Assembly (NCBI GenBank): GCA_900465665.1
Contig: UBJO01000074.1
Span: 1-64,000 of the forward strand
Source: Hyphomicrobiales bacterium
GTDB lineage: Bacteria > Pseudomonadota > Alphaproteobacteria > Rhizobiales > Rhizobiaceae
Direction: 5' to 3'
DNA length: 64,000 nucleotides
Translations under genes and position numbers: made by a program
Shown here: in pieces, positions 8,299-17,704 of the stretch
Layout: each line of letters starts with the position of its first letter
Numbering within the stretch: position 1 is the first letter of the stretch
Notes under the pieces: model-generated
The model's database searches: none
Told to the model about the DNA's origin: nothing
Seen by the model: the letters and a program-made list of their open reading frames with translations, nothing else

Positions 8299-9066
8299 AT
8301 GACGTTCCCGCTTTTCGACCTTGCCGGTCTGCGAGCACTCGTCACCGGCTCGTCACAGGGGATTGGGCTGGCCCTTGCGCGTGGGCTCGTTGAGCACGGC
8401 GCTGAGGTCGTCCTCAACGGTCGCGATCGCGCCAAGCTGGAAGTCGCAGTCCGCGAACTGGCTGACACCGGCGCCCAGGTTTCGGCCAGCGTTTTCGACG
8501 TGACGGATGCCGATGCGGTCAAGCGCGGCGTCGATGGGATCGAAGGCAGCACTGGCCCGATCGACATCCTGGTCAACAATGCCGGTATGCAGTTTCGCAG
8601 CCCGCTGGAAGAGTTTCCGGTGCACCGCTGGGAGCAGCTGATGAAGACGAACATTTCCAGTGCCTTTTATGTCGGGCAGGCGGTTGCCAACCACATGATC
8701 GCCCGTCGTCGCGGCAAGATCGTCAATATCGCCTCAGTGCAGAGCGAACTCGCGAGACCAGGGATCGCGCCCTATACGGCGACCAAAGGCGCTATCAAAA
8801 ACCTGACACGTGGCATGGCGACCGACTGGGCAAAACATGGCCTGCAGATCAACGCGCTGGCGCCTGGCTATTTCAAGACGCCGCTTAATCAGGCGCTGGT
8901 CGACAATCCCGAGTTCACGGCCTGGTTGGAGAAACGCACGCCAGCCGGTCGCTGGGGCGATGTCGAGGAACTCGTCGGCGCGGCAGTATTTCTGTCGTCC
9001 AAAGCCTCATCTTTCGTGAATGGACACACGCTCTATGTCGATGGCGGCATCTCAATCAGCCTCTGA
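8299..9066 (+). CDS. SDR dehydrogenase, gluconate 5-dehydrogenase (IdnO) type
   Basis: A 255-residue short-chain dehydrogenase. Visible motifs are the cofactor-binding TGSSQGIG, the structural NNAG, and the catalytic Ser of VNIASVQS with Tyr-x3-Lys in YTATKGA. It ends with a Rossmann C-terminus (NGHTLYVDGG). Sequence and context match IdnO, which reduces 5-keto-D-gluconate to D-gluconate. It is directly followed by gluconokinase, the next step, and L-idonate 5-dehydrogenase closes the operon. The exact substrate is inferred from that context. Confidence 0.85.
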   Translation: MTFPLFDLAGLRALVTGSSQGIGLALARGLVEHGAEVVLNGRDRAKLEVAVRELADTGAQVSASVFDVTDADAVKRGVDGIEGSTGPIDILVNNAGMQFRSPLEEFPVHRWEQLMKTNISSAFYVGQAVANHMIARRRGKIVNIASVQSELARPGIAPYTATKGAIKNLTRGMATDWAKHGLQINALAPGYFKTPLNQALVDNPEFTAWLEKRTPAGRWGDVEELVGAAVFLSSKASSFVNGHTLYVDGGISISL

Positions 9067-9580
9067 TAAGTGGGCAAAGGTCGGACCCGTGGTCGTCATG
9101 GGCGTCTCCGGCTGTGGCAAAACCGCGGTAGGAGAAGATCTCGCCCGGCGCATAAGCGCCGGTTTCATTGAAGGCGACAGCCTCCATCCTTCGGCCAATG
9201 TCGAGAAGATGCGGAGAGGCATGCCATTGGACGATGCCGACCGGGGGCCCTGGCTCGATGCGCTCGGCCGGATGCTGGGTGGCGACGGCGATGTCGTCGT
9301 CTCATGTTCGGCGCTGAAGCGGTCATATCGCGATCGGCTCCGGGCATTGGCCGGCAGGCCTGTGGTCTTCGTCTATCTGAGGGGCGACCGCGAGGTCTTG
9401 GTCGCGCGCATGGCAGCCCGTAGTCACGACTATATGCCGTTATCGCTTCTCGACAGCCAGCTCGCCACGCTTGAGCCCCCTCACGGAGAGGACAAAGTGG
9501 TCACGATTGAGATCGAACAGCCTTTGGAGGCGATTGTCATGTCGGCGCTCGACTATCTGGCGTCGCCAAAAGGTCCGTGA
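9041..9580 (+). CDS. gntK: Gluconokinase
   Basis: Phosphorylates D-gluconate to 6-phosphogluconate, feeding the Entner-Doudoroff or pentose phosphate route. The P-loop GVSGCGKT is at the N-terminus, followed by the family segments FIEGDSLHP, MRRGMPLDDADRGPWL and VSCSALKRSYRDRLR. Length (about 179 residues) is typical. The start is ambiguous: in-frame ATGs at 9020, 9035 and 9041 all lie inside the end of the SDR gene. The last leaves about the usual number of residues before the P-loop. The overlap implies tight translational coupling. Confidence 0.92.
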   Translation: MAASQSASDKWAKVGPVVVMGVSGCGKTAVGEDLARRISAGFIEGDSLHPSANVEKMRRGMPLDDADRGPWLDALGRMLGGDGDVVVSCSALKRSYRDRLRALAGRPVVFVYLRGDREVLVARMAARSHDYMPLSLLDSQLATLEPPHGEDKVVTIEIEQPLEAIVMSALDYLASPKGP

Positions 9581-9609
9581 GGCCGGATTCAAGACAGATG
9601 GAGGAAACA

Positions 9610-10557
9610 ATGAGCAAGCCGAATATTCTGATGATCGGACCCTATCCTGAATGGGATATGGTTGAGTTGGAAACCCAGTTCGAAGTCCATAAGCTTTACG
9701 GTGCCGCCGACAAGGACGCTTTCCTGGCGCAGCACGGCGCCGACATCCGTGGCATCGCTACGCGCGGCGAGCTCGGGGCTTCGGCCGAACTGATCGGAAA
9801 GCTGCCGAAATTGGAGGTGATCTCGGTCTATGGCGTCGGTTACGATGCGGTCAATCTGGATGCGGCCCGCGCCCGCGGCATCCGCGTCACCAACACGCCC
9901 GACGTCCTGACCAATGACGTAGCCGATCTCGGCGTGGCCATGATGCTGGTCCAGTCTCGCGGCATGATCGGCGCCGAAACCTGGGTCAAGGATGGGAGCT
10001 GGACAGCGAAGGGCCTCTACCCATTAAAGCGTCGCGTCTGGGGCCGCAAAGCTGGCGTGCTCGGCCTCGGCCGTATCGGCTTCGAGGTCGCCAAGCGCCT
10101 CAAAGGCTTCGACATGGATATCGCCTACAGCGATGTCTCGGCAAAAGATTTTGCCAAGGATATGACCTTCATCGCCGACCCCGTCGAATTGGCAAGGCAT
10201 TCCGACTTCCTCTTCGTGACGCTCGCCGCATCGGCCGTGACCCGCCACATCGTCTCCAAACCGGTGATCGAGGCGCTCGGCCGCGAGGGCATGCTGATCA
10301 ATATCTCGCGCGCTTCCAATATCGACGAGGAGGCCTTGCTGGAAGCGCTGGAAAGCGGCAAGCTCGGCTCGGCAGCGCTCGATGTCTTCGAGGGTGAGCC
10401 GAAGCTAAACTCGCGCTTCCTGGCGCTGGACAATGTTCTTCTGCAGCCGCATCACGCGTCAGGTACGATCGAGACACGAAAGGCGATGGGCAAGCTGGTG
10501 CGCGACAACCTCGCCGCTCATTTTGCGGGTGTCGCCCTTCCGACACCGGTATTGTAA
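9610..10557 (+). CDS. D-isomer 2-hydroxyacid dehydrogenase, 2-ketoaldonate/hydroxypyruvate reductase type
   Basis: A 315-residue NAD(P)H-dependent reductase. It contains the nucleotide-binding GLGRIGFEVAKR and the catalytic Arg in INISRASNIDEEAL, Glu in FEGEP and His in LQPHHASG. Shine-Dalgarno GAGGAAAC precedes ATG 9610. GhrB/TkrA relatives reduce 2-keto-D-gluconate, 2-keto-L-gulonate or 2,5-diketogluconate as well as hydroxypyruvate. Here it lies between gluconokinase and idnD, so reduction of 2-keto-L-gulonate to L-idonate is a plausible entry step. Hydroxypyruvate or glyoxylate reduction is the alternative. Confidence 0.87.
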   Translation: MSKPNILMIGPYPEWDMVELETQFEVHKLYGAADKDAFLAQHGADIRGIATRGELGASAELIGKLPKLEVISVYGVGYDAVNLDAARARGIRVTNTPDVLTNDVADLGVAMMLVQSRGMIGAETWVKDGSWTAKGLYPLKRRVWGRKAGVLGLGRIGFEVAKRLKGFDMDIAYSDVSAKDFAKDMTFIADPVELARHSDFLFVTLAASAVTRHIVSKPVIEALGREGMLINISRASNIDEEALLEALESGKLGSAALDVFEGEPKLNSRFLALDNVLLQPHHASGTIETRKAMGKLVRDNLAAHFAGVALPTPVL

Positions 10558-10567
10558 GGAAATCGCC

Positions 10568-11599
10568 ATGAAAGCCGTCGTCATCCATGCCGCCAAGGAC
10601 CTTCGCATCGAGGACCGCGAGGTCGAAGCGCTTCGGCCGGGACAGGTCGAGGTTGCCATCGAAGCCGGTGGTATCTGTGGTTCCGACCTGCACTATTATC
10701 ATCACGGCGGCTTCGGAGCGATCCGTTTGCGTGAGCCGATGATCCTCGGCCATGAAGTGGCGGGCACGATCAAAGCGTTAGGCGGGGGGGTATCGGCCCT
10801 CGCTATCGGTGACCGGGTGGCAGTCTCGCCCTCCCGCCCCTGCAATGCCTGCGAATACTGCCTCACTGGTCAACAGAACCATTGCCTGAACATGCGCTTT
10901 TACGGCTCTGCCATGCCCATGCCCCATATTCAGGGTGCATTCCGGCAGAGGCTGGTGGCCGAGGCCGATCAGTGTCATAAAATCGCCGAAGGGGTATCGA
11001 TCAACGAGGCGGCTATGGCCGAGCCCTTCGCGGTCGCCCTGCATGGTGTCAACCGCGCCGGTGCGCTGATCGGTAAGCGGGTTCTGGTGACTGGCTGCGG
11101 ACCGATCGGGGCGCTCGCCATGATCGCCGCGCGGGCCCATGGCGCTCGCGAAATCGTCGCCACGGATGTAATGGACACGGTTCTCAACAAGGCTCTGGAG
11201 ATCGGCGCCGACCGGGTCATCAATGTTGCCGATAACCCGGAGCAGCTGTCGGCTTATTCGGCAAGCAAGGGTTATTTCGACGTACAGTTCGAGGCTTCGG
11301 GCAACGAACGCGCCGTGCGATCCGGTCTCGAAGTGCTGCGCCCGCGCTCAACACTGGTGCAGCTTGGCCTCGGCGGCGATGTTTCCATTCCCCAGAACAT
11401 GGTCGTCTCCAAGGAAATCGAGATGAAGGGCACTTTCCGCTTTCATGACGAATTCGGCTTGGCCGTTGCACTGATCAACAAGCGGCGCGTTGACCTGAAG
11501 CCGTTGATGACGGGGACCTTTTCACTGGAGGAGGTAGTCACCGCATTCGAAACTGCCGGCGACAGGAGCAGATCGATGAAGGTTCAACTGTCGTTTTGA
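10568..11599 (+). CDS. idnD: L-idonate 5-dehydrogenase
   Basis: Zinc-dependent medium-chain dehydrogenase of 343 residues, the same length as E. coli IdnD. It oxidises L-idonate to 5-keto-D-gluconate. Catalytic zinc residues are Cys37 in GGICGSD and His62-Glu63 in GHE. A structural zinc is held by four cysteines in PCNACEYC plus NHC. The Rossmann motif is GCGPIGALA. It starts 10 bp after the reductase and is the last gene of the operon; a hairpin about 90 bp downstream may end transcription. Confidence 0.9.
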   Translation: MKAVVIHAAKDLRIEDREVEALRPGQVEVAIEAGGICGSDLHYYHHGGFGAIRLREPMILGHEVAGTIKALGGGVSALAIGDRVAVSPSRPCNACEYCLTGQQNHCLNMRFYGSAMPMPHIQGAFRQRLVAEADQCHKIAEGVSINEAAMAEPFAVALHGVNRAGALIGKRVLVTGCGPIGALAMIAARAHGAREIVATDVMDTVLNKALEIGADRVINVADNPEQLSAYSASKGYFDVQFEASGNERAVRSGLEVLRPRSTLVQLGLGGDVSIPQNMVVSKEIEMKGTFRFHDEFGLAVALINKRRVDLKPLMTGTFSLEEVVTAFETAGDRSRSMKVQLSF

Positions 11600-12161
11600 C
11601 CGCGGTAGCAGCTTAAAGATCGCGCAGACATCGGGATGCGAAGGCGCTGCAATTTGGAAACAGGATACCTTGACGGCAGCAAACCGAACATAGGCGGCGC
11701 TACGGCTTGAGCCGCCTTAGTCTTCTTGAGGCTGGTCGCCTCGTTGCTTCTAGTCGCCTAGCCATCGATTGTTCCTGATTGAGATAATGGCGTATCGCCG
11801 AGGAGCTGGAGACAAAGCAGAGCTATTCTTTGCCATCGAGCCAGCACGTGCCGGGCCGCCGCGGGGCAGCGCTGGCTTCTGGGATCGAAAATCATAGATG
11901 AAATGGTATCGGTCATTGGTTCCGACCGATAGCCCACATCAAGAGGCTCTTCGAGATGACGCGCCTTGGCCTACCGTGTTCAGCCGGTGCTCCCCGGCCA
12001 CAATAGCGATGCCACCCAATTTCGGTTTCGCGGGCAACGCAGCGAGCAACAACAACCCAACTGAAGCGTACGATCGTCAGCGCCATCACCACGACTTTCT
12101 CTAGTCCCTTACTGAGGATCTAGGGACCGGAACTTATGGGGGTGTGAAGCATTTTGACGAA
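11600..12161. other. Intergenic region, no convincing gene
   Basis: Apart from the hairpin at 11692-11717, this 562-bp stretch holds only short frames without good start signals or family resemblance. No repeat, tRNA or mobile-element end was seen. Confidence 0.6.
11692..11717 (+). terminator. Possible terminator hairpin after idnD
   Basis: A 7-bp stem AGGCGGC/GCCGCCT with a 12-nt loop lies about 93 nt after the idnD stop and is followed by a moderately T-rich TAGTCTTCTTG. No real U-tract is present, so the terminator role is tentative. Confidence 0.35.
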
Positions 12162-12695
12162 ATGAAACTCAATATAGCAATCATGACGATGTTAGCCGCT
12201 GGCTTGGCTGCGTGCAGCCCGGCAGGTCCCTCAGGCAATCTATCCGTACCTCAGCCTAAAAAACCAATCGAACTAAACCGATACCTAGGCCACTGGTTCG
12301 AGTTGGCGCGCTACGAGAACCAGTTTGAGCGCGGTTGCGAGGCGGTTACTGCCGACTACACACTTCGCACAGATGGCATGGTCCGCGTGCTGAACACCTG
12401 CCGTGAAGGCGGCATAAACGGCAAGCGAACAGAAGCCGAAGGCAAGGCAAAAATTGTCCCGGACAGCCGCAACGCCAAGCTCAAAGTCTCGTTCTTCGGC
12501 CCGTTTTACGCAGATTACTGGATCCTCGATCGTGCACCTGATTATTCATGGTCGATTGTTGGGGAAGCGTCGGGTCGATATTTGTGGATCCTGACACGAT
12601 CGCCTAAACCCTCAGAAAAGACTCGTAAAATGCTCGTCGAGAAGGCACGGGCTCTCGGTTACGACATCGCTATGCTGCGCTGGACGCAGCACTAG
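12162..12695 (+). CDS. Lipocalin-family lipoprotein (Blc-like)
   Basis: A 177-residue predicted lipoprotein. The type II signal peptide (MKLNIAIMTML) ends in a lipobox, LAAC, near residue 19. The lipocalin signature GHWFELARYENQFERGC follows. Further conserved elements are the central NTC strand and WILDRAPDYSWSIVG, and WILTRSPK at the end. Bacterial lipocalins sit in the outer membrane and bind fatty acids or lysophospholipids under envelope stress. I preferred ATG 12162 over an upstream GTG because it places the signal peptide correctly. A second, diverged lipocalin lies at 37990. Confidence 0.9.
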   Translation: MKLNIAIMTMLAAGLAACSPAGPSGNLSVPQPKKPIELNRYLGHWFELARYENQFERGCEAVTADYTLRTDGMVRVLNTCREGGINGKRTEAEGKAKIVPDSRNAKLKVSFFGPFYADYWILDRAPDYSWSIVGEASGRYLWILTRSPKPSEKTRKMLVEKARALGYDIAMLRWTQH

Positions 12696-13564
12696 ACGCT
12701 CATGACAAACACTGGCTTTTCAGGACGATGATCGGTGTCCGGACTGGGTGGATTTGGCTCCGCGACAGCATATAACTCGCAAAATGGGGTCCAGGGCGGT
12801 CTCGATAGCAAATGAACGACATCTCTTGATTCACCTGACTCTGCCCGCTCGAATGGCAGTACCTTAGTTAAGGGCTTGCGACCACGCCGACGGATATCGC
12901 AGCATTTGCGGCTGCCGAATAATGAGACGGGCTTGAGTTCGTCATTGGTACGCCTGAACAGGCGTTAGGCGAAGCGGCAACCGATTTCACGGATTTCGTT
13001 GCATTGATAAACTTTGCCAGCTTTCTGCGTCGATCTGCCGTGCAGCGGGCTTGTCCTTTGAACGGGGAATATAGCCCCCCACCATTTGCGATCTTGGCTG
13101 AGAGAGGGCTAACCTGGAAGTGTCATACCCCTGTCGACGTGGCGGTCGCCTCGCACGGTCAACGTGTTCCCATTGGCGCAATGAGCACCGACGAGACCTA
13201 TGCGTCGCTCGACATCGATTGTAGGTGCTGTCCGCGCGGACGAGTGCGTCGATACGGAAGAACCTCGGCTTTCTGGAGGTGAGACGCGCGAAGATGACGA
13301 ATTCCCTTCGTGCGCAGGCCGTCCAGCGCTGTCGTTGCAACTGTCCTGGGTCTGGCGCAATCCATAGGCAAGCCTTCAACCGCCATCGTTTCTTCAACGA
13401 GGAATCTCGGTCTAATCTCGACCAGCTACCGTTCAGTTGCCCGTAAGGTTCGCTGCGCGACGTCGGTGCGACCTCGTGCCGGTGGGATTTGATTAACCGT
13501 ACTGATTTCCGTGATTGTAAGGAGACGTTTGTTAGAAATCGATTATCAAGCGATGGGCGAATAA
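12696..13564. other. Long intergenic region, possibly decayed sequence
   Basis: 869 bp without a gene I can support. Open frames of 60-136 codons on both strands overlap each other, lack ribosome-binding sites and show Arg/Cys/Ser-rich compositions typical of non-coding frames. Decayed coding sequence is possible but no parent family was recognised. Confidence 0.5.
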
Positions 13565-15517
13565 ATGAATATTACAAGAGCAGGCCGCAGCATCCGGGGT
13601 TTTATGTCGGTGCAGAGCGAAAATCCCGAACTTCTCAAGGCGCAGTACCGAGCATTCACCCGTCAAATGCCCATGATGTATTTCATCTTGCTTTCGAGCA
13701 CTTGGGCGCTTGCCATAACCCACTTTGGAGTTGCGCCATCATGGCTGACGACCGGCGGGCCGTTATTGCTTACATGCGGCTGCCTGCTGAGGGTGGTGTT
13801 CTGGCTCCGGACCAGACATTTTGAGCCATCTCCTGAGCTTGCGTACGCCGCGCTCAAGCGAGCCAACAGGCTGGCAGGCTTTATCGCAATTTCGTTTACG
13901 CTATGGTCGTTTGCGCTTGTTCCCTACGGCGATGCTTACCTGCGCTCGCATGTGGCCTTCTATATGGCAATCACTGTCATCTCTTGCATTTTTTGTCTGA
14001 TGTATGTGCGCTCGGCGGCATTTATCGTGGCGCTTATCGTCAATGGCGCGTTTGTCGCCTTCTTCATCTCCACCGCTCAGCCGACCTTTGTCGCGATAGC
14101 GGTCAATTTGCTTCTGGTCTGTGCGGGAATGATGTCCATTCTCCTCACCAACTACCGAAACTTCGAGAGCATGGTTGTATCGAGGCAACGGAGCGACGCG
14201 CTGAGCACCGAGAACTTCAAGCTCGCCAATCTGGACAGCCTTACGGGATTGGCGAACCGTCGCGCTTTCTTTGCAGCACTGGAAGTCGAGCTCGAAAAGG
14301 CGCGGCTGAGCGGGAATCGATTGGCTCTTGGGGTGATGGACCTCGACGGCTTCAAACCCGTCAACGATCTTTATGGCCACTCTGTCGGCGATCGCCTTCT
14401 CGTCGAGGTCGCGATTCGTCTGTCGGACGTTTTGAAGGCAAGCACACCGTTCAGGCTCGGTGGGGACGAGTTCGCGATAATTGCTCCCCTTCCACCCGAA
14501 AGTGATCAACTCGTTATCAACGCGAATGCTATAACCGCGAGGCTAAGAGAGCCGTACCATATGCCGGAAGGCACGGTACACATCTCGGCCTCCATGGGTA
14601 TTGCAGTGTTTCCCGACCTGGCGTTGAGCCGCGAACAGCTTTTTGACCGGGCAGACTATGCGCTTTACCACGCCAAGAAAAAGCAGCGAGGTCGCGCTGT
14701 TCTCTTCAATTCCGATCTCGAGAAGCAGATCAACACTGATGCCAAGATCGAAAGCGTTCTCAAGCAGGCAAATTTAGATAAAGAGCTTTCTTTGGTGTTT
14801 CAGCCGATCGTTGACATTCGAAATCAGGTCACCCTCGGGTTCGAAGCTCTCGCAAGATGGGATAGCCCAACATTGGGAAAGGTGTCTCCCGCATACTTCA
14901 TTCCCATTGCCGAACGCGCCGGCATTGTAAGCTCTCTGACCAGGCCTCTTTTTAGGAAGGCGCTCGCCGCAGCTAACCGCTGGGATCCATGCTTGCGTTT
15001 GTCGTTCAACCTTTCTGCGCACGACCTTAATTCGGAAAGTGGGGTCCTGTCACTCATTGGTATCATCGAGAGCAGCGGCTTTGATCCAAGACGCCTTGAT
15101 CTTGAGATTACCGAGACCGCGTTCACCCACGACTTCGAGCAGGTTTCGCAATCCGTCGCGATGCTGCGCTGTCTCGGCTGTGGCATATCGCTCGATGATT
15201 TCGGAACCGGCTATTCGAGCCTCACTCGACTGCACGCGCTGCCTCTGACGAAATTCAAGATTGACCGGAGTTTCGTAACAAACCTGCACCAAAGTCCTTC
15301 AAGCTACAAAATTGTCAAGTCGCTCCTGACCCTTAGTGCCGATATGGGGCTGGACTGCGTCATCGAAGGTGTTGAGACTGAGGAGGAGCTCGCGGCTCTC
15401 ATAGCGTTAGGCGGCATCAGTGTTCAAGGCTATCTGTTTTCGCCTCCGCTACCGGAAGATCAGGTCATGGAATTCGCTACTCGGAATGGTCATGAATATC
15501 GCAATAGAGCAGGGTGA
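13565..15517 (+). CDS. Membrane GGDEF-EAL cyclic-di-GMP turnover protein
   Basis: A 650-residue inner-membrane protein. About five or six hydrophobic helices fill residues 35-200 (a MASE-like sensor), followed by GGDEF and EAL domains. The diguanylate cyclase site is intact (RLGGDEFAII near residue 298). Phosphodiesterase residues are also intact: FEALARW, NLSAHDL, DLEITET, DDFGTGYSSL, KIDRSFV and EGVETEEE. Both activities are therefore possible. A Met at 13604 (MSVQSE) could be the true start. It stands alone, so its ligand and output are unknown. Confidence 0.93.
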   Translation: MNITRAGRSIRGFMSVQSENPELLKAQYRAFTRQMPMMYFILLSSTWALAITHFGVAPSWLTTGGPLLLTCGCLLRVVFWLRTRHFEPSPELAYAALKRANRLAGFIAISFTLWSFALVPYGDAYLRSHVAFYMAITVISCIFCLMYVRSAAFIVALIVNGAFVAFFISTAQPTFVAIAVNLLLVCAGMMSILLTNYRNFESMVVSRQRSDALSTENFKLANLDSLTGLANRRAFFAALEVELEKARLSGNRLALGVMDLDGFKPVNDLYGHSVGDRLLVEVAIRLSDVLKASTPFRLGGDEFAIIAPLPPESDQLVINANAITARLREPYHMPEGTVHISASMGIAVFPDLALSREQLFDRADYALYHAKKKQRGRAVLFNSDLEKQINTDAKIESVLKQANLDKELSLVFQPIVDIRNQVTLGFEALARWDSPTLGKVSPAYFIPIAERAGIVSSLTRPLFRKALAAANRWDPCLRLSFNLSAHDLNSESGVLSLIGIIESSGFDPRRLDLEITETAFTHDFEQVSQSVAMLRCLGCGISLDDFGTGYSSLTRLHALPLTKFKIDRSFVTNLHQSPSSYKIVKSLLTLSADMGLDCVIEGVETEEELAALIALGGISVQGYLFSPPLPEDQVMEFATRNGHEYRNRAG

Positions 15518-15622
15518 CGGCCGACGAGGTGGAATGCTCTTCTTCGCAGAGGAGGCTCGTCTTACTCTCACGGACGGGCCATATTTATAGTGAGATCAAA
15601 AACACGATGCCTGGTTTGCGTG

Positions 15623-16336
15623 TTACCCAATAAGCTTCCGTCGGATCGCCTCGGCCACGGCATGCGTTCGGTTTTTCGAGTCCAGCTTGCGTGCCGCGAT
15701 CTTGAGGTAGGTGTTCACGGTCTCGGTCTTATAGCCACTTTTTAGGCCGATTTGCTCACTCGTCATGCCGAGGCTACTCAGACGCAGACAGAGCAGCTCG
15801 CCCTCCGTTAATTTGAGTGTCTGCGCTGCAAAACGCTGCATCAGTTCCTTGGTGAGCTCGAAATGCATCACAGGAGATAGAACCTTCAAGGCATCGACTT
15901 CGTCTGCAGAAAATGGCGTACCTCGTGTCACCGTAACGGCCGCGAACATGAGTTCGCCGCGCCGCAACGGAAAAAAAACTCGATTGTGGATATCGTGGAA
16001 CTCGAGAAGCCGCGCGAGCCTATCCGACAACGGGAATTGCCTTCGCGCCTCTGCATCGATCACCGGATCTAACGAATTGCGGCCGACAATGTACAAGGGG
16101 TCGGTGAGATGATGCTTCTCGGCGCTGTACGCCTCCATAAAGCTAAGTGGGAAATCCGTGTCGATTGATCGGTAGTCCCCGATCTGAAATGGGGGTAGGT
16201 CGAGCCCGCTGACGGCGATCCGATCGAACCGAACGGCAAGTCGCATGCGAGCGATAAAGGCGTTTTCCCGCAGCGGTCTAATCGGCGGGACCGACCGCAT
16301 ATCGACAAACTCAGTTTCGTTGGTCACATCGAGCAT
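15623..16336 (-). CDS. LuxR-family regulator with autoinducer-binding-like domain (LuxR solo)
   Basis: A 237-residue protein. The N-terminal part (about 20-160) has the autoinducer-binding arrangement, with HHLTDPLY corresponding to the Y-x-DP region. The C-terminal LuxR/FixJ HTH runs from about 170 (KLTEGELLCLRLSSLGMTSEQIG, then TVNTYLKIAARKL). No luxI-type synthase occurs in the window. It would be a solo receptor for an acyl-homoserine lactone or another ligand. It is divergent from a broken AraC-type regulator with a 161-bp AT-rich intergenic region. Confidence 0.88.
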   Translation of the reverse strand: MLDVTNETEFVDMRSVPPIRPLRENAFIARMRLAVRFDRIAVSGLDLPPFQIGDYRSIDTDFPLSFMEAYSAEKHHLTDPLYIVGRNSLDPVIDAEARRQFPLSDRLARLLEFHDIHNRVFFPLRRGELMFAAVTVTRGTPFSADEVDALKVLSPVMHFELTKELMQRFAAQTLKLTEGELLCLRLSSLGMTSEQIGLKSGYKTETVNTYLKIAARKLDSKNRTHAVAEAIRRKLIG

Positions 16337-16497
16337 GGCGGCTGATCAATTTACATTTTATTCAGAACGATTCAAAAAGGTGATAATTACGAACTTGAAC
16401 TAGCATTTTCCCGCTATGCGTGCAAGTGGAAGAATTCTTTGAGCTCGGATCACAATACTGCCAGTTTAGCGCGGCAGAACCCATTTGCGTGACGTGA

Positions 16498-17485
16498 TTG
16501 GATAAGGGGGACGCGCAGTTGAAGGACGTGTCCCGCTCGGTATCGTTTACGTTCGGCGATGCGGATCAAGCATCCACATTTTTGAGTACATCATACGCAC
16601 CAGTTTCATTGCAGCCGCTTGCGCGTGGCTCCTTCGATTTCACAGTGTCGGCGACGCTTTTGAACGGGATTCAGATCTACAGGTCGAATAGCAATAACGG
16701 CGTGCATTTCAGTCGTACCGGCTACTTCGACGGATTTACTTTTTCATCGATGATGGCAGGGGCGGCTCGCGTTACTGCAGGTCACCATGAGCATGAAATA
16801 GCCAGGGGCCACGGTCTGGCCATTGATGCTGAGACGGTCACTCAGCTTTCTATTTCAAAGCAATCCGATTTCAGCAGTGTCGCTACTCTACTCAGGACAT
16901 CCAAGCCCATCTGCGTGACAGGATCTCAGATGATACCACAGCGCGCATTCGATTCTTCAATGGTGCTCCGGGCGCAAACTTCTTTTCCCGTTGTCGTCTG
17001 ATCTGCGATGCAATTCATACAGGTTGCAGACCAGGAGGGACACTGATGACGAGCCCGATCGCGCTATCACGTCTGGAGGAGCGGCTTGTCGAGCTTGTGC
17101 TGAACGGTGTTTCGCACAATTATTCGTCCAAGCTCTTGCTCGACATGGACCTTTCGCCAAAGATTGTGCTTGCTGCGGCAGACTACATGCATGCCCACGC
17201 CCATCTGCCGATTACAACAGCGCATATTGCAAAAGATCTGGGCGTTGGCCTGCGCTCTCTGCAACTGGCGTTCCAACGATCGTTGGAAACAACGCCTCAT
17301 CAATATCTGAGGCTCGTGCGTCTTCGGGGGCCCGACAGGACCTGATGATTGGAACCCGACTGCCGATAAGCGGCGTGGCGCGGAAATGGGGCTTTGCTTG
17401 GTCTGGCGAATTCGCCCGTCTGTACCTCCAGACATTTGGTGAGAAGCCGTTCGATACGGTGCGTCGGTATCGGGTGTCCATCTGA
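16498..17485 (+). pseudogene. AraC-family regulator broken by two frameshifts
   Basis: Three frames together make one AraC-family protein with an AraC_binding_2-type N-terminal domain. Frame 1 covers the domain from 16498 to about 16870. Homology then moves to frame 3 (QDIQAHLRDRISDD, RFFNGAPGANFF, then SPIALSRLEERLVEL and the first HTH PITTAHIAKDLGVG) up to about 17330. Frame 2 carries the second HTH (LPISGVARKWGF and GEFARLYLQTFGEKP). Both breaks fit single-base losses in homopolymers (TTT near 16870, GGGGG near 17330). The frame-3 part has its own GGAGGG-ATG at 17046, so a truncated product could still be made. Sequencing error is the main alternative. Confidence 0.82.
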
Positions 17486-17704
17486 AGGTTATGTCTTGTC
17501 CCCAATGCCAGAGAGCGAACGATACCTGCAAACGATAGCGTAAGTTGGATCGCCACGACCCTTCGCACGTTACGGCTGCTATATTTTCAAGAAAGCCGAC
17601 TTACCGCGCCAACAATCATACAATTTAACTAAAAATTGACGTTCCGCTCTCAATTCTTGGATCGTCGACGGGGCCGATGCCTTGCCGTTCCAAGGGAGGT
17701 AGCA

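Noticed and set aside
12987..13397. 136-codon minus-strand frame
   Set aside because: Arg-rich, overlapped by several frames, no family resemblance; probably non-coding.
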